Assembly: GCA_037968895.1 (NCBI GenBank) | Contig: JBBKWJ010000159.1 | Location: 1-18,344, forward strand | Length of the DNA stretch: 18,344 bases | Direction: 5' to 3' | Source: JBBKWJ01 sp037968895 | GTDB taxonomy: Bacteria; Actinomycetota; Acidimicrobiia; Acidimicrobiales; SZUA-35 | In this document: positions 6,235 to 12,159 of the stretch, piece by piece | Layout of the letters: each line of letters begins with the position of its first letter | How positions within the stretch are numbered: position 1 is the stretch's first letter | Notes under the pieces: generated by a model | The model's database searches: none | The model's input: the letters and a program-made list of their open reading frames with translations, nothing else | Told to the model about the DNA's origin: nothing | Translations under genes and position numbers: made by a program

Positions 6235-8351
6235 CGGGTCCGAAGCGCAAACGGTAGGACTTGGCCAGATCCTGCTTCGTACAGCCGCGTTCCAGCAACG
6301 GTCATAGTCCAGCGGCTGGCAACTTCGTCGTCGATCAGTAATACCGAACCACTCCGAAGCTCGACTGGCGGTAGCGAGTCGTGGTCGACAGTGAGGCGCG
6401 ACCAGACCGAACTGGCCTGGTGGGCCGAGTTGGCCTGGTCACTCTGATAGCTGTCTGGTTCGTGGTCGGTACTGATTAGTGCGTGGTGAACAGGAAGCTT
6501 GCCGAGGGCTCCGAGAGCATCGGCTACGGCATCGATGAGGACCGACCGACGCCGTGAGGGCATCGGACAGATCCAGGTTGGCCGCTCACCCCAGTCCCAT
6601 CGTTTGAGGATGGCGGCGATTGACGCCACAAGGTCGTCCCTGAGAGAAACACCACTGGGGTTATCGATGAGCTGGCCGACAATGGGATCCCAGCCTCCGT
6701 CGCCCGCTCTGGCTAGAGCACGTCCATTGCCGTTTTGTTTCTCTTTCTTGATTCGGCCTCGCATGTCGTCAAGCCCGGAAGGCCATTGGCGTCTTGGCTC
6801 GATGACGATGTCGCCTCCACGAAGAAGATCTTGTGCCCTCGCCACGATGACTGGGTCAGGGTCGCTCTGCCAGGTGTGCTCGGTGCAACGATCGCAGCGA
6901 CCGCAATCTTCTGCTTCTGCGTCATCGAGGGCCTCACGGACGTAGCGCAAGCGGCAGGAGTCGAGGCTGGCCCACGCCAACATCTGGGCTGACTCGGCGC
7001 GGCGTAGCTCTTTGAGCGTCGTGGCGAGCTCGTGGTTATAGCTCCACGGTTTTTCGGTTCTAATCCAGCCCCGACCTGCCCGTTCGACCGCTCCATCAAC
7101 CTCGAGGATGTTGAGTAGCGTGCCCAGTCGGCTCCGGCCTAGGTTGACTGACAGCTCAAGTGACGCAATCGGTGTTGGTGTTGCAGTGTTGAGCTGCTCA
7201 AGAGCTGCGAGGCACACGTCTTCGGCTGGCAGAGACACCGACTCGAACCAACGCCAGATACCCGCATCTTCGATTGGTCGGGGAACAGCTATGACCTCAG
7301 CCCGGTCAAGCGCACGGCCGGCGCGGCCAATCTGCTGGTAGTAGGCGACAGGTGACGGGGGCAACCCGAGGTGGACACAAAACGCCAGGTCACCCTTGTC
7401 GTAGCCCATGCCAAGCGCCGAAGTCGCGACGAGCGCCTTCAACTCGTTGTTGCGCAGCGCGGCTTCTAACGCCAGGCGCTCGTCTGGCGGAACAGACCCG
7501 GTGTAGGCGCCGACGTTGTGTCCCTGCGATCGGAGCCAATCGGCCGTGGTTTGGGCCTGGTCGACAGTGAGGCAGTAGATAATTCCCGATCCCGGGAGCG
7601 ACTCGATGGTCTCAGCCAACCAAGCCAGCCGCTGAGCATCATCGGGCAGGTCGACTACCGACAGCCGCAACGAGGCACGGTCGAGCGAAGTGCGGAGCAC
7701 CAATGTGTCGTCGCCAAGCTGCGCTGCAACATCGTCGGTGACACGTTGATTGGCGGTTGCCGTGGTGGCCAGCACCGGGGTCCATGAAGGAAGGTCGGCA
7801 AGCAGCTGCCGAAGACGTCGATAGTCGGGTCGGAAATCGTGACCCCAATCAGAGATGCAATGCGCTTCGTCGCACACAAGGGCGAATGCTCGTGTTTGGA
7901 GTGTCTCAAAAACACGAGTTCGAAACCCCTTGTTAGCAAGGCGCTCAGGGGCAATGAGCAGGAGGTCCACTTCGTCAGCGAGGATCAATCGTTCGATCTC
8001 AGACCAAGAGTCGATGTTGGAAGAATTGATCGAAACCGCAGACAAGCCGAGGCTTTCGGCCGCAGCCACCTGATCTCGCATGAGCGCCAGCAGCGGCGAG
8101 ACAACGATGGTCGGACCCCACCCTCGGTCGCGCAGCATGCGTGTAGCTGAAAAGTAGACAGCAGACTTGCCGAACCCGGTTCGAGCAACCAGCAGGGTGC
8201 GTTGGCGGCCAGACACCACGGCGGTGACTGCGTCGATCTGTTCTTGGCGTGGAATGGCGTCTGGACCGGCCAGCGCGCGGACATGTTCGCCTAGTTCGGC
8301 ACGGACTTCGGCAGGAGTTGGTCGAGAGGGCTCGGTCAGTGAGATTGGCAC
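6231..8351 (-). CDS. recQ: RecQ-family ATP-dependent DNA helicase fused to a C-terminal phosphoribosyltransferase-like domain
   Basis: The 706-residue protein has all SF2 RecQ motifs: Q-like IPRQEQI (33-39), Walker A ARTGFGKSA (56-64), DEAH (161-164) inside CDEAHCISDWGHDFRPDYRRL, TTATA (196-200), ATSALGMGYDKGD (309-321), and motif VI QQIGRAGR (339-346). A RecQ zinc site follows (C466, then C483-x2-C486-x2-C489). No HRDC domain is seen. Residues from about 500 look different: a linker, then a type-I PRTase-like region ending with LLIDDEVASRWTMT (671-684), which resembles a PRPP-binding loop as in ComF. RecQ unwinds recombination and replication intermediates; the role of the extra domain is unknown. 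The start is GTG 8351, with TACGGT 6 nt upstream, probably leaderless. It converges on the Ddn-type gene through a shared CTAG. Confidence 0.92.
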   Translation of the reverse strand: MPISLTEPSRPTPAEVRAELGEHVRALAGPDAIPRQEQIDAVTAVVSGRQRTLLVARTGFGKSAVYFSATRMLRDRGWGPTIVVSPLLALMRDQVAAAESLGLSAVSINSSNIDSWSEIERLILADEVDLLLIAPERLANKGFRTRVFETLQTRAFALVCDEAHCISDWGHDFRPDYRRLRQLLADLPSWTPVLATTATANQRVTDDVAAQLGDDTLVLRTSLDRASLRLSVVDLPDDAQRLAWLAETIESLPGSGIIYCLTVDQAQTTADWLRSQGHNVGAYTGSVPPDERLALEAALRNNELKALVATSALGMGYDKGDLAFCVHLGLPPSPVAYYQQIGRAGRALDRAEVIAVPRPIEDAGIWRWFESVSLPAEDVCLAALEQLNTATPTPIASLELSVNLGRSRLGTLLNILEVDGAVERAGRGWIRTEKPWSYNHELATTLKELRRAESAQMLAWASLDSCRLRYVREALDDAEAEDCGRCDRCTEHTWQSDPDPVIVARAQDLLRGGDIVIEPRRQWPSGLDDMRGRIKKEKQNGNGRALARAGDGGWDPIVGQLIDNPSGVSLRDDLVASIAAILKRWDWGERPTWICPMPSRRRSVLIDAVADALGALGKLPVHHALISTDHEPDSYQSDQANSAHQASSVWSRLTVDHDSLPPVELRSGSVLLIDDEVASRWTMTVAGTRLYEAGSGQVLPFALRTR

Positions 8352-8357
8352 AACATG

Positions 8358-8363
8358 ACCGTA
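8358..8363 (-). promoter_or_regulatory. Putative -10 element (TACGGT) of recQ, leaderless geometry
   Basis: On the minus strand TACGGT fits TANNNT and is followed by 6 nt and then the GTG start at 8351. No Shine-Dalgarno sequence is present. No good -35 hexamer is visible; an inverted repeat lies just upstream. Confidence 0.45.
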
Positions 8364-8367
8364 GTCA

Positions 8368-8397
8368 GCGGATGTGACAGTGGTGTGCGGATGTCAC
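8368..8397. promoter_or_regulatory. Inverted repeat GTGACA-N12-TGTCAC with overlapping direct repeat, candidate operator for recQ
   Basis: GTGACA (8374-8379) and TGTCAC (8392-8397) form a perfect 6-bp inverted repeat with a 12-nt spacer. GCGGATGT also occurs twice in direct orientation (8368-8375 and 8387-8394). The block lies just upstream of the proposed recQ -10, where a regulator could bind. The regulator is unknown, and arms this short can arise by chance. Confidence 0.3.
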
Positions 8398-8582
8398 CCG
8401 AAGGGCCCCGATACCAGTCACCAGTACGGGTTAGCCGGTCACTGAATTGATCGAATCACGGCCCTGTCGCAAGAGCGACCGCAAACGGTCCTTGATCAAG
8501 TAGGCTGTTGGAGCTGCGCAGCACAAGCTGACGCAGCGCGAGGGGTCAACCGGATCTCCTCGCGGTATAGAAAAGAGAAGCA
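8398..8582 (+). other. Intergenic region and probable structured leader upstream of cspA
   Basis: This stretch has no plausible gene. It holds a hairpin GACCG-caaa-CGGTC (8477-8490), followed at once by the perfect palindrome CTTGATCAAG (8491-8500), the perfect palindrome GCTGCGCAGC (8513-8522), and a stem CGCGAGG/CCTCGCG (8537-8543 with 8558-8564). The last lies just before a purine-rich ribosome-binding region (8571-8581). Such structure would suit a cold-shock mRNA leader. Alternatively TATAGA (8566-8571) is a -10 element that would give only a very short leader; the ten bases CGGTATAGAA (8563-8572) recur exactly upstream of the acyltransferase gene (12141-12150). The two readings conflict, and sequence alone cannot decide. 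Confidence 0.35.
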
Positions 8583-8786
8583 ATGGCAATCGTCGGTACA
8601 GTAAAGTTCTTTAACTCAGAAAAGGGCTTTGGTTTCATTTCACGAGAAGGTGGCGACGACGTGTTCGTTCACTACTCAAACATCCAGGGTGACGGATACA
8701 AGTCACTCGACGAGGGCCAGCGCGTTGAATTCGACGTGGCGCCCGGTCGTAAGGGCGAAGAAGCCCAAAACGTTCGCGCCATCTGA
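8583..8786 (+). CDS. cspA: Cold-shock domain protein, CspA family
   Basis: This 67-residue single cold-shock domain has the RNA-binding motifs RNP1 (KGFGFI, residues 14-19) and RNP2 (VFVHY, 27-31). It starts MAIVGTVKFFN and is the usual length for the family. CspA-like proteins bind single-stranded RNA and DNA and melt secondary structure; actinobacterial members may be cold-induced or constitutive. The ATG is preceded by a purine-rich AAGAGAAG 2 nt upstream. It is monocistronic: a strong hairpin terminator follows directly, and the next gene lies on the opposite strand. The symbol is a family label, not a proven ortholog. Confidence 0.95.
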   Translation: MAIVGTVKFFNSEKGFGFISREGGDDVFVHYSNIQGDGYKSLDEGQRVEFDVAPGRKGEEAQNVRAI

Positions 8787-8801
8787 TTTAAGATCGTGTA
8801 T

Positions 8802-8842
8802 GCAAAGCCGTCGGGGTTCGCCTCGGCGGCTTTGCCGTTTTT
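8802..8842 (+). terminator. Rho-independent terminator of cspA
   Basis: A 15-bp stem (GCAAAGCCGTCGGGG at 8802-8816 pairing with CCTCGGCGGCTTTGC at 8821-8835, two G-U wobbles), a TTCG loop (8817-8820), then CG and TTTTT (8838-8842). It begins 15 nt after the cspA stop codon. Confidence 0.93.
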
Positions 8843-8867
8843 AGGAGCGGCTTTGCCGTTTTTAGGA
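8826..8867 (+). repeat. Exact 21-bp tandem duplication of the terminator's distal arm and T-tract
   Basis: The 21 bases 8826-8846 are repeated exactly and without a gap at 8847-8867. Each unit contains CGGCTTTGC (the inner 3' arm) and the following CGTTTTT. The 5' arm starting at 8802 can therefore pair with either copy, which gives a second, longer-looped fold ending at the T-tract 8859-8863. Confidence 0.93.
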
Positions 8868-8877
8868 TTGATACCTG

Positions 8878-9288
8878 CTACGCGATTCGTCGTCCGGAGA
8901 TGTTGTCGGCGGTGACCCTCAAGTAGCGGAACCTAGGGCCTACCGCCCAGGGCTTGATTCCCAGCTCTTCGGCTGCGAGAAGAGCTTCGGTGCCCTCGAT
9001 CTCGCTCGCCGTGCCGTGGATCACAACGCTCCACCCAGTGTGTGAGTCTTCGGAAAGCTCATCGACCTCAAAGGCAACTGCCTTGCCAAGGACCGCTGAT
9101 GCGAGTTTGATGCCTGGCAGCGTTTTGAAGATGAGGTCGTGGCCATCCATGGCGTAGTTCATGGGAAAGATGTCTGGCCTATTGGCTGCCGCCACGGCAA
9201 TACGACCGACAGTTCTGCTTGCAACCAGATCCCAGCAGGTCTGCTCATCAAGAATCTGGAGGCCAGTGCGAGGATCGGTGGTTGTCAT
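8878..9288 (-). CDS. NimA-like pyridoxamine-5'-phosphate-oxidase-related flavin-binding protein
   Basis: This 136-residue FMN-binding split barrel has the family pattern: SRTVGRIAVAAANRPDIFPMNYAMDG (residues 24-49), IFKTLPGIKLASA (53-65), VAFEVDE and TGWSVVIHGTA. Relatives are annotated as nitroimidazole-resistance (Nim) or PNPOx-like proteins of actinobacteria, and may bind FMN, F420 or haem; the cofactor is not determinable here. It starts at ATG 9288, without a visible Shine-Dalgarno sequence. It is convergent with cspA and ends 11 bp beyond the duplicated terminator region. The metallo-hydrolase gene ends 75 bp upstream of its start on the same strand. Confidence 0.87.
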   Translation of the reverse strand: MTTTDPRTGLQILDEQTCWDLVASRTVGRIAVAAANRPDIFPMNYAMDGHDLIFKTLPGIKLASAVLGKAVAFEVDELSEDSHTGWSVVIHGTASEIEGTEALLAAEELGIKPWAVGPRFRYLRVTADNISGRRIA

Positions 9289-9363
9289 ATTCCAATGAAG
9301 GGCGACAGAACGCGATCTGTCAAGTGGCTTTCGTCCTTTGCCGATACCGCCGGGCGAAGCGAA

Positions 9364-10149
9364 CTAGACGAGGCCCACGCTTGGTAAGCCCTTGAACTGA
9401 GCGTGATCATGGCCGAAAAGAAGACGGCACCCGTCCCTATCGCGCATTCGCTTTAGCCTCGTCATCGACGTCAGTTGTTGCTCGGTGTCGTATCCGAAGC
9501 GCGGCACCGCCATTTGATCAAGCATGTCTTCGAAATAGATGCAGTCGCCGGTAAGCACAACTGGGCCTGATGCAAGCTCGACTCGTAGTGCCTGGTGGCC
9601 AGGCGTATGGCCTGGGGTCGGGATACAGACCAGCGCTCCGTCACCGAAGACATCATGGACACCCTCAATCGTCTCCAGATCATGACCTAGCTGGTAGTCA
9701 CGAGGGTCGTACACGCCACTCTCAATATTGGCGGTCTCATTGCCTGCCGCCCATTCGTCGGCTTGGATGACAATTCGGGCGTCTGGTATCTCAGCAGTCC
9801 CACCCGCATGGTCGAAATGAAGGTGGCTGAAGATGATGTGCGTGATGTCGTCCGGTCGGATTCCCCGGGCCGACAATCGAGCAGATAGTTCTTCGCCACC
9901 CGGGAAATCTGGCGTGAAGAATCGAGAAGACTTGCCGATGCGCTCGCTGCTGGTCTGAAGGTCACGGTGCAGACCAGTGTCGAAGAGCACCAGTCCCTTC
10001 GGGTGTTCGATGAGCCAACTTGGAATCGGAAAGATTGCCCGTCGCTCTTCACCCGTGATGATTCGCAGGTCGGTGTCGAGGCGCCCGATCTCGAGGGGCA
10101 CAATTCTGACCGCTGTCTGAGGTCCAATATTGTTTGCAGGCGAGGTCAT
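9364..10149 (-). CDS. MBL-fold metallo-hydrolase, N-acyl-homoserine-lactone lactonase-like
   Basis: The 261-residue protein has a complete metallo-beta-lactamase-fold site: FSHLHFDHAGG (H109, H111, D113, H114), TPGHTPGHQ (first His 181), LTGDCIYFEDML (D202 with Y205) and FGHDH (H247). The D-x2-Y arrangement matches the Asp and catalytic Tyr of AiiA-type lactonases, so lactone hydrolysis is a reasonable guess. Signal quenching is not shown: related enzymes also open other lactones in catabolism. I chose ATG 10149 because homology begins just after it and the frame upstream looks non-coding; no strong ribosome-binding site is present. It diverges from the TauD-like gene with 49 bp between start codons, so the two may be co-regulated. 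Confidence 0.83.
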   Translation of the reverse strand: MTSPANNIGPQTAVRIVPLEIGRLDTDLRIITGEERRAIFPIPSWLIEHPKGLVLFDTGLHRDLQTSSERIGKSSRFFTPDFPGGEELSARLSARGIRPDDITHIIFSHLHFDHAGGTAEIPDARIVIQADEWAAGNETANIESGVYDPRDYQLGHDLETIEGVHDVFGDGALVCIPTPGHTPGHQALRVELASGPVVLTGDCIYFEDMLDQMAVPRFGYDTEQQLTSMTRLKRMRDRDGCRLLFGHDHAQFKGLPSVGLV

Positions 10150-10198
10150 GTGGCATTCTTGCGCGGCTGACGACCACTGTCGAACCAGGAGCACCTCA

Positions 10199-11032
10199 AT
10201 GCCACTAACGATTATCCCTGCCACAGAATTAGTTGGTGCAACCGTCGATGGTGCCGATCTCGCCAATTTGTCCGAGGCCGATCTCGAGTTGGTGAAGAGC
10301 GCATGGAACGAACATGGCGTGCTGTTCTTTCGGAACCAAGAACTGACTCCAGAGCAACATCTTGCCTTTGCCAAGCGTTTGGCACCCGTCGATGTCAACC
10401 GGTTTTTTCAGCCGGTCGAAGGACATCCTGAAGTTGCCCAGGTGTTGAAGGAGGCAGACCAGATCGTCAACATCGGGGGAGCGTGGCACACCGATCACAG
10501 CTATGACCAGATCCCTGCTCGCGGATCCATTCTGCTTGCACGAGAAGTCCCGCCCGAAGGTGGCAACACTCATTTCCTTAGCGTCGGGGCCGCGTACGAC
10601 GCGTTGTCTGACGGGTTGAAGGCTACGCTCGAACAGCTTTCGGCTCACCACTCGAATGAGCACGTCTTCGGCGCCGACGCTGGCTACAACGACGCAACGG
10701 AAGGCAGACTGGGCAATCCGGAAGGTGTTGGCTCAGCTATTCATCCCGTCGTCGTTCGGCACCCCGAAACGGGACAGAAGTTGTTGTACGTGAATGTGGC
10801 GTTTACGACTCACTTTGTTGGCTGGACGCCGGAAGAGTCCAAGCCGCTCCTCGACTTCCTTTACACGCACACAATCAAGCCCGAGTTCGCTACCGAGTTC
10901 AAATGGGAGGCTGGATCGGTCGCAATGTGGGACAACAGGTCGACCTGGCACAATGCGAAGAACGATTACCACGGTCATCGCCGGCTCATGCATCGGATCA
11001 CGATCCAGGGCTCGCCACTTAGTGGCGCCTGA
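10199..11032 (+). CDS. TauD/TfdA-family Fe(II)/2-oxoglutarate-dependent dioxygenase
   Basis: This 277-residue enzyme has the iron facial triad H97-x-D99 (WHTDHSY) and H251 (STWHNAKNDY), with R262 or R266 placed to bind 2-oxoglutarate, plus the family landmarks VPPEGGNTHF (117-126), HPVVVRHPETGQKLLYVN (182-199) and WDNRSTWHNA (244-253). TfdA and TauD cleave aryloxyacetates or taurine by hydroxylation; the substrate cannot be called from sequence. The start is ATG 10199, with AGGAG at 10187-10191 giving a 7-nt spacer. It is divergent from the lactonase-like gene and convergent with the next PNPOx-like gene (9 bp between stops). A catabolic role is likely. Confidence 0.9.
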   Translation: MPLTIIPATELVGATVDGADLANLSEADLELVKSAWNEHGVLFFRNQELTPEQHLAFAKRLAPVDVNRFFQPVEGHPEVAQVLKEADQIVNIGGAWHTDHSYDQIPARGSILLAREVPPEGGNTHFLSVGAAYDALSDGLKATLEQLSAHHSNEHVFGADAGYNDATEGRLGNPEGVGSAIHPVVVRHPETGQKLLYVNVAFTTHFVGWTPEESKPLLDFLYTHTIKPEFATEFKWEAGSVAMWDNRSTWHNAKNDYHGHRRLMHRITIQGSPLSGA

Positions 11033-11041
11033 GTCGTCGAC

Positions 11042-11701
11042 TTATGGCTCGCCGTTCGCCACCCGAGCGGCATACTCTTCGCCGGTGATCAGTCCGCCCT
11101 CGCGTTCGGCTCGACCTTCGTCCTTCGGCGGCAGCACTGGTTGCATCAGGTCGATCCGCTTCCAGGCCGGAAGGGGTTGTGAACCGGCGTCATCGGGTAC
11201 ATACGGTGACGCCTCAACCCGTTGATGCTTGTGGATGTATCGACCGCAATTGACGAAGACCGAGTCGACTACTGCGGTCACGATCATCTGTGCGCCGGGA
11301 AAGCGGACTTGCGACTGATCGTCGGCCGGGGCCACCGTGGCCGTTGCCTGAACCCTGACCCGATGAGGCGTTTCGAGGTCGATGAAAAGCATCCCGATCT
11401 TCGCACTCGACGCAATGTTGCCCATCGACAGGAACATGCCGTTTCCGTCGTAGTCAGGGAACAATAACGTTAGTTCGTCGTCGACCTTGACGAAACCAGG
11501 TGCTCCACCCTTGTACGAAACGGTTGGTTCCCCCGAACCACTCACCGTTGATAGGAAGAAGAAGGCTCTGCTTGCAATGAACTCTGCATGAGCGAACGGG
11601 ATGGTGTCAGACACCGTAAGTTCGCGGAGGGTATCAGCGAGCGGTCTGGTGTGCTGCGAGTCTTGTAGTAGCCGTTGTTCGGCGGAGTAGAAGTCAGACA
11701 T
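11042..11701 (-). CDS. Pyridoxamine-5'-phosphate-oxidase family FMN-binding split-barrel protein
   Basis: This 219-residue protein matches the larger PNPOx-like group: ASRAFFFLSTVSGSGEPTVSYKGG, then a strand with LLFPDYDGNGMFLSMGNIASSAKIGMLFID, PHRVRVQATATV, and the C-terminal FVNCGRYIHKHQ block followed by a proline-rich tail (ASPYVPDD, LPAWKRID). The FMN-binding core is recognisable, but a true PNP oxidase activity is unlikely. The start is ATG 11701, with a GAGG about 6 nt upstream; a TTG 39 nt further out is open but lacks support. Only 64 bp separate its start from the divergent carbonic anhydrase remnant. Function unknown. Confidence 0.85.
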   Translation of the reverse strand: MSDFYSAEQRLLQDSQHTRPLADTLRELTVSDTIPFAHAEFIASRAFFFLSTVSGSGEPTVSYKGGAPGFVKVDDELTLLFPDYDGNGMFLSMGNIASSAKIGMLFIDLETPHRVRVQATATVAPADDQSQVRFPGAQMIVTAVVDSVFVNCGRYIHKHQRVEASPYVPDDAGSQPLPAWKRIDLMQPVLPPKDEGRAEREGGLITGEEYAARVANGEP

Positions 11702-11753
11702 GCGAGCCTCGAAAGTGGTCGATGGGCTGGAGATCGTCAAGAGTAGTCCGAGG

Positions 11754-11759
11754 TATCCT
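11754..11759 (+). promoter_or_regulatory. Putative -10 element (TATCCT) of the carbonic anhydrase remnant, leaderless geometry
   Basis: TATCCT fits TANNNT and is followed by 6 nt and then GTG 11766, the start of the truncated carbonic anhydrase reading frame. The promoter seems to have survived the loss of the gene body. Confidence 0.4.
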
Positions 11760-11765
11760 CACGCT

Positions 11766-12117
11766 GTGACCTCATCTGAGCCAGACGACTTTGTAGCCAA
11801 CGCCGACGGCATCATCACCTACAACAGGGATACCGCTGATGCGAGCCACGATCCCGAGTTACAGGTGTCGCCAACCCGCCGTCTTGCGATCGTCGGTTGC
11901 ATGGATTCGCGGGTCGATACGTTTCAGATTCTTGGTCTGGCTCGAGGCGAAGCCGTGGTGGTCGCTTGAGTCGTTCAAAGACCCGTACATCGATGTTGCA
12001 CAGTCGATGAAGCGCCTCGAACTCACCCCCTTCATCCCTTACAAAGACAACATCCGCGGCTTCGTGTACGACGTCAAGACCGGAATGATCAATGAGGTCC
12101 TGGCCGGCAATAGTTAA
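11766..12117 (+). pseudogene. Beta-carbonic anhydrase pseudogene with internal deletion and frameshift
   Basis: From GTG 11766 the first frame encodes 67 residues containing RRLAIVGCMDSRVDTFQILGL and GEAVVV: the N-terminal half of a beta-carbonic anhydrase with the zinc Cys (C45) and the Asp-Arg dyad (D47, R49). It stops at 11967-11969. From about 11959 another frame continues with WSLESFKDPYIDVAQS and KDNIRGFVYDVKTG, the C-terminal end of the same family. Compared with the mycobacterial Rv1284-type enzyme (about 163 residues, recalled from memory), some 55-60 residues are missing, including the RNAG loop and the HxxC zinc ligands. Without these, catalysis is not possible. The junction is near 11955-11961, and the frame change means the loss was not a multiple of three. 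An assembly artefact is the alternative. Confidence 0.85.
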
Positions 12118-12145
12118 GTTCTGAACCGTATTTGCACCGACGGTA

Positions 12146-12151
12146 TAGAAT
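12146..12151 (+). promoter_or_regulatory. Putative -10 element (TAGAAT within TATAGAAT) of the acyltransferase gene, leaderless geometry
   Basis: TATAGAAT (12144-12151) contains TAGAAT, which fits TANNNT and ends 8 nt before GTG 12160. No ribosome-binding site is visible, so a leaderless transcript starting at or next to the GTG is the simplest reading. CGGTATAGAA here is identical to 8563-8572 upstream of cspA. Confidence 0.5.
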
Positions 12152-12159
12152 CTCCCGCA

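Noticed and set aside
5794..8786. A defence island around RecQ and CspA
   Set aside because: The neighbours are housekeeping or redox genes with separate promoters, and no nuclease, methylase, reverse transcriptase or toxin gene is present.
10130..10198. Upstream start for the TauD-type dioxygenase
   Set aside because: The AGGAG ribosome-binding site fits ATG 10199, and the family begins at MPLTIIP.
10150..10398. N-terminal extension of the MBL-fold protein to 10398
   Set aside because: It would lie antisense to the TauD-type gene and has non-coding composition; homology begins after ATG 10149.
11033..11041. Terminator between the TauD-type and PNPOx-like genes
   Set aside because: The gap is only 9 bp and shows no hairpin with T-tract.
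11766..12117. Programmed frameshift in the carbonic anhydrase
   Set aside because: A frameshift alone would not restore the missing central domain with the zinc ligands.
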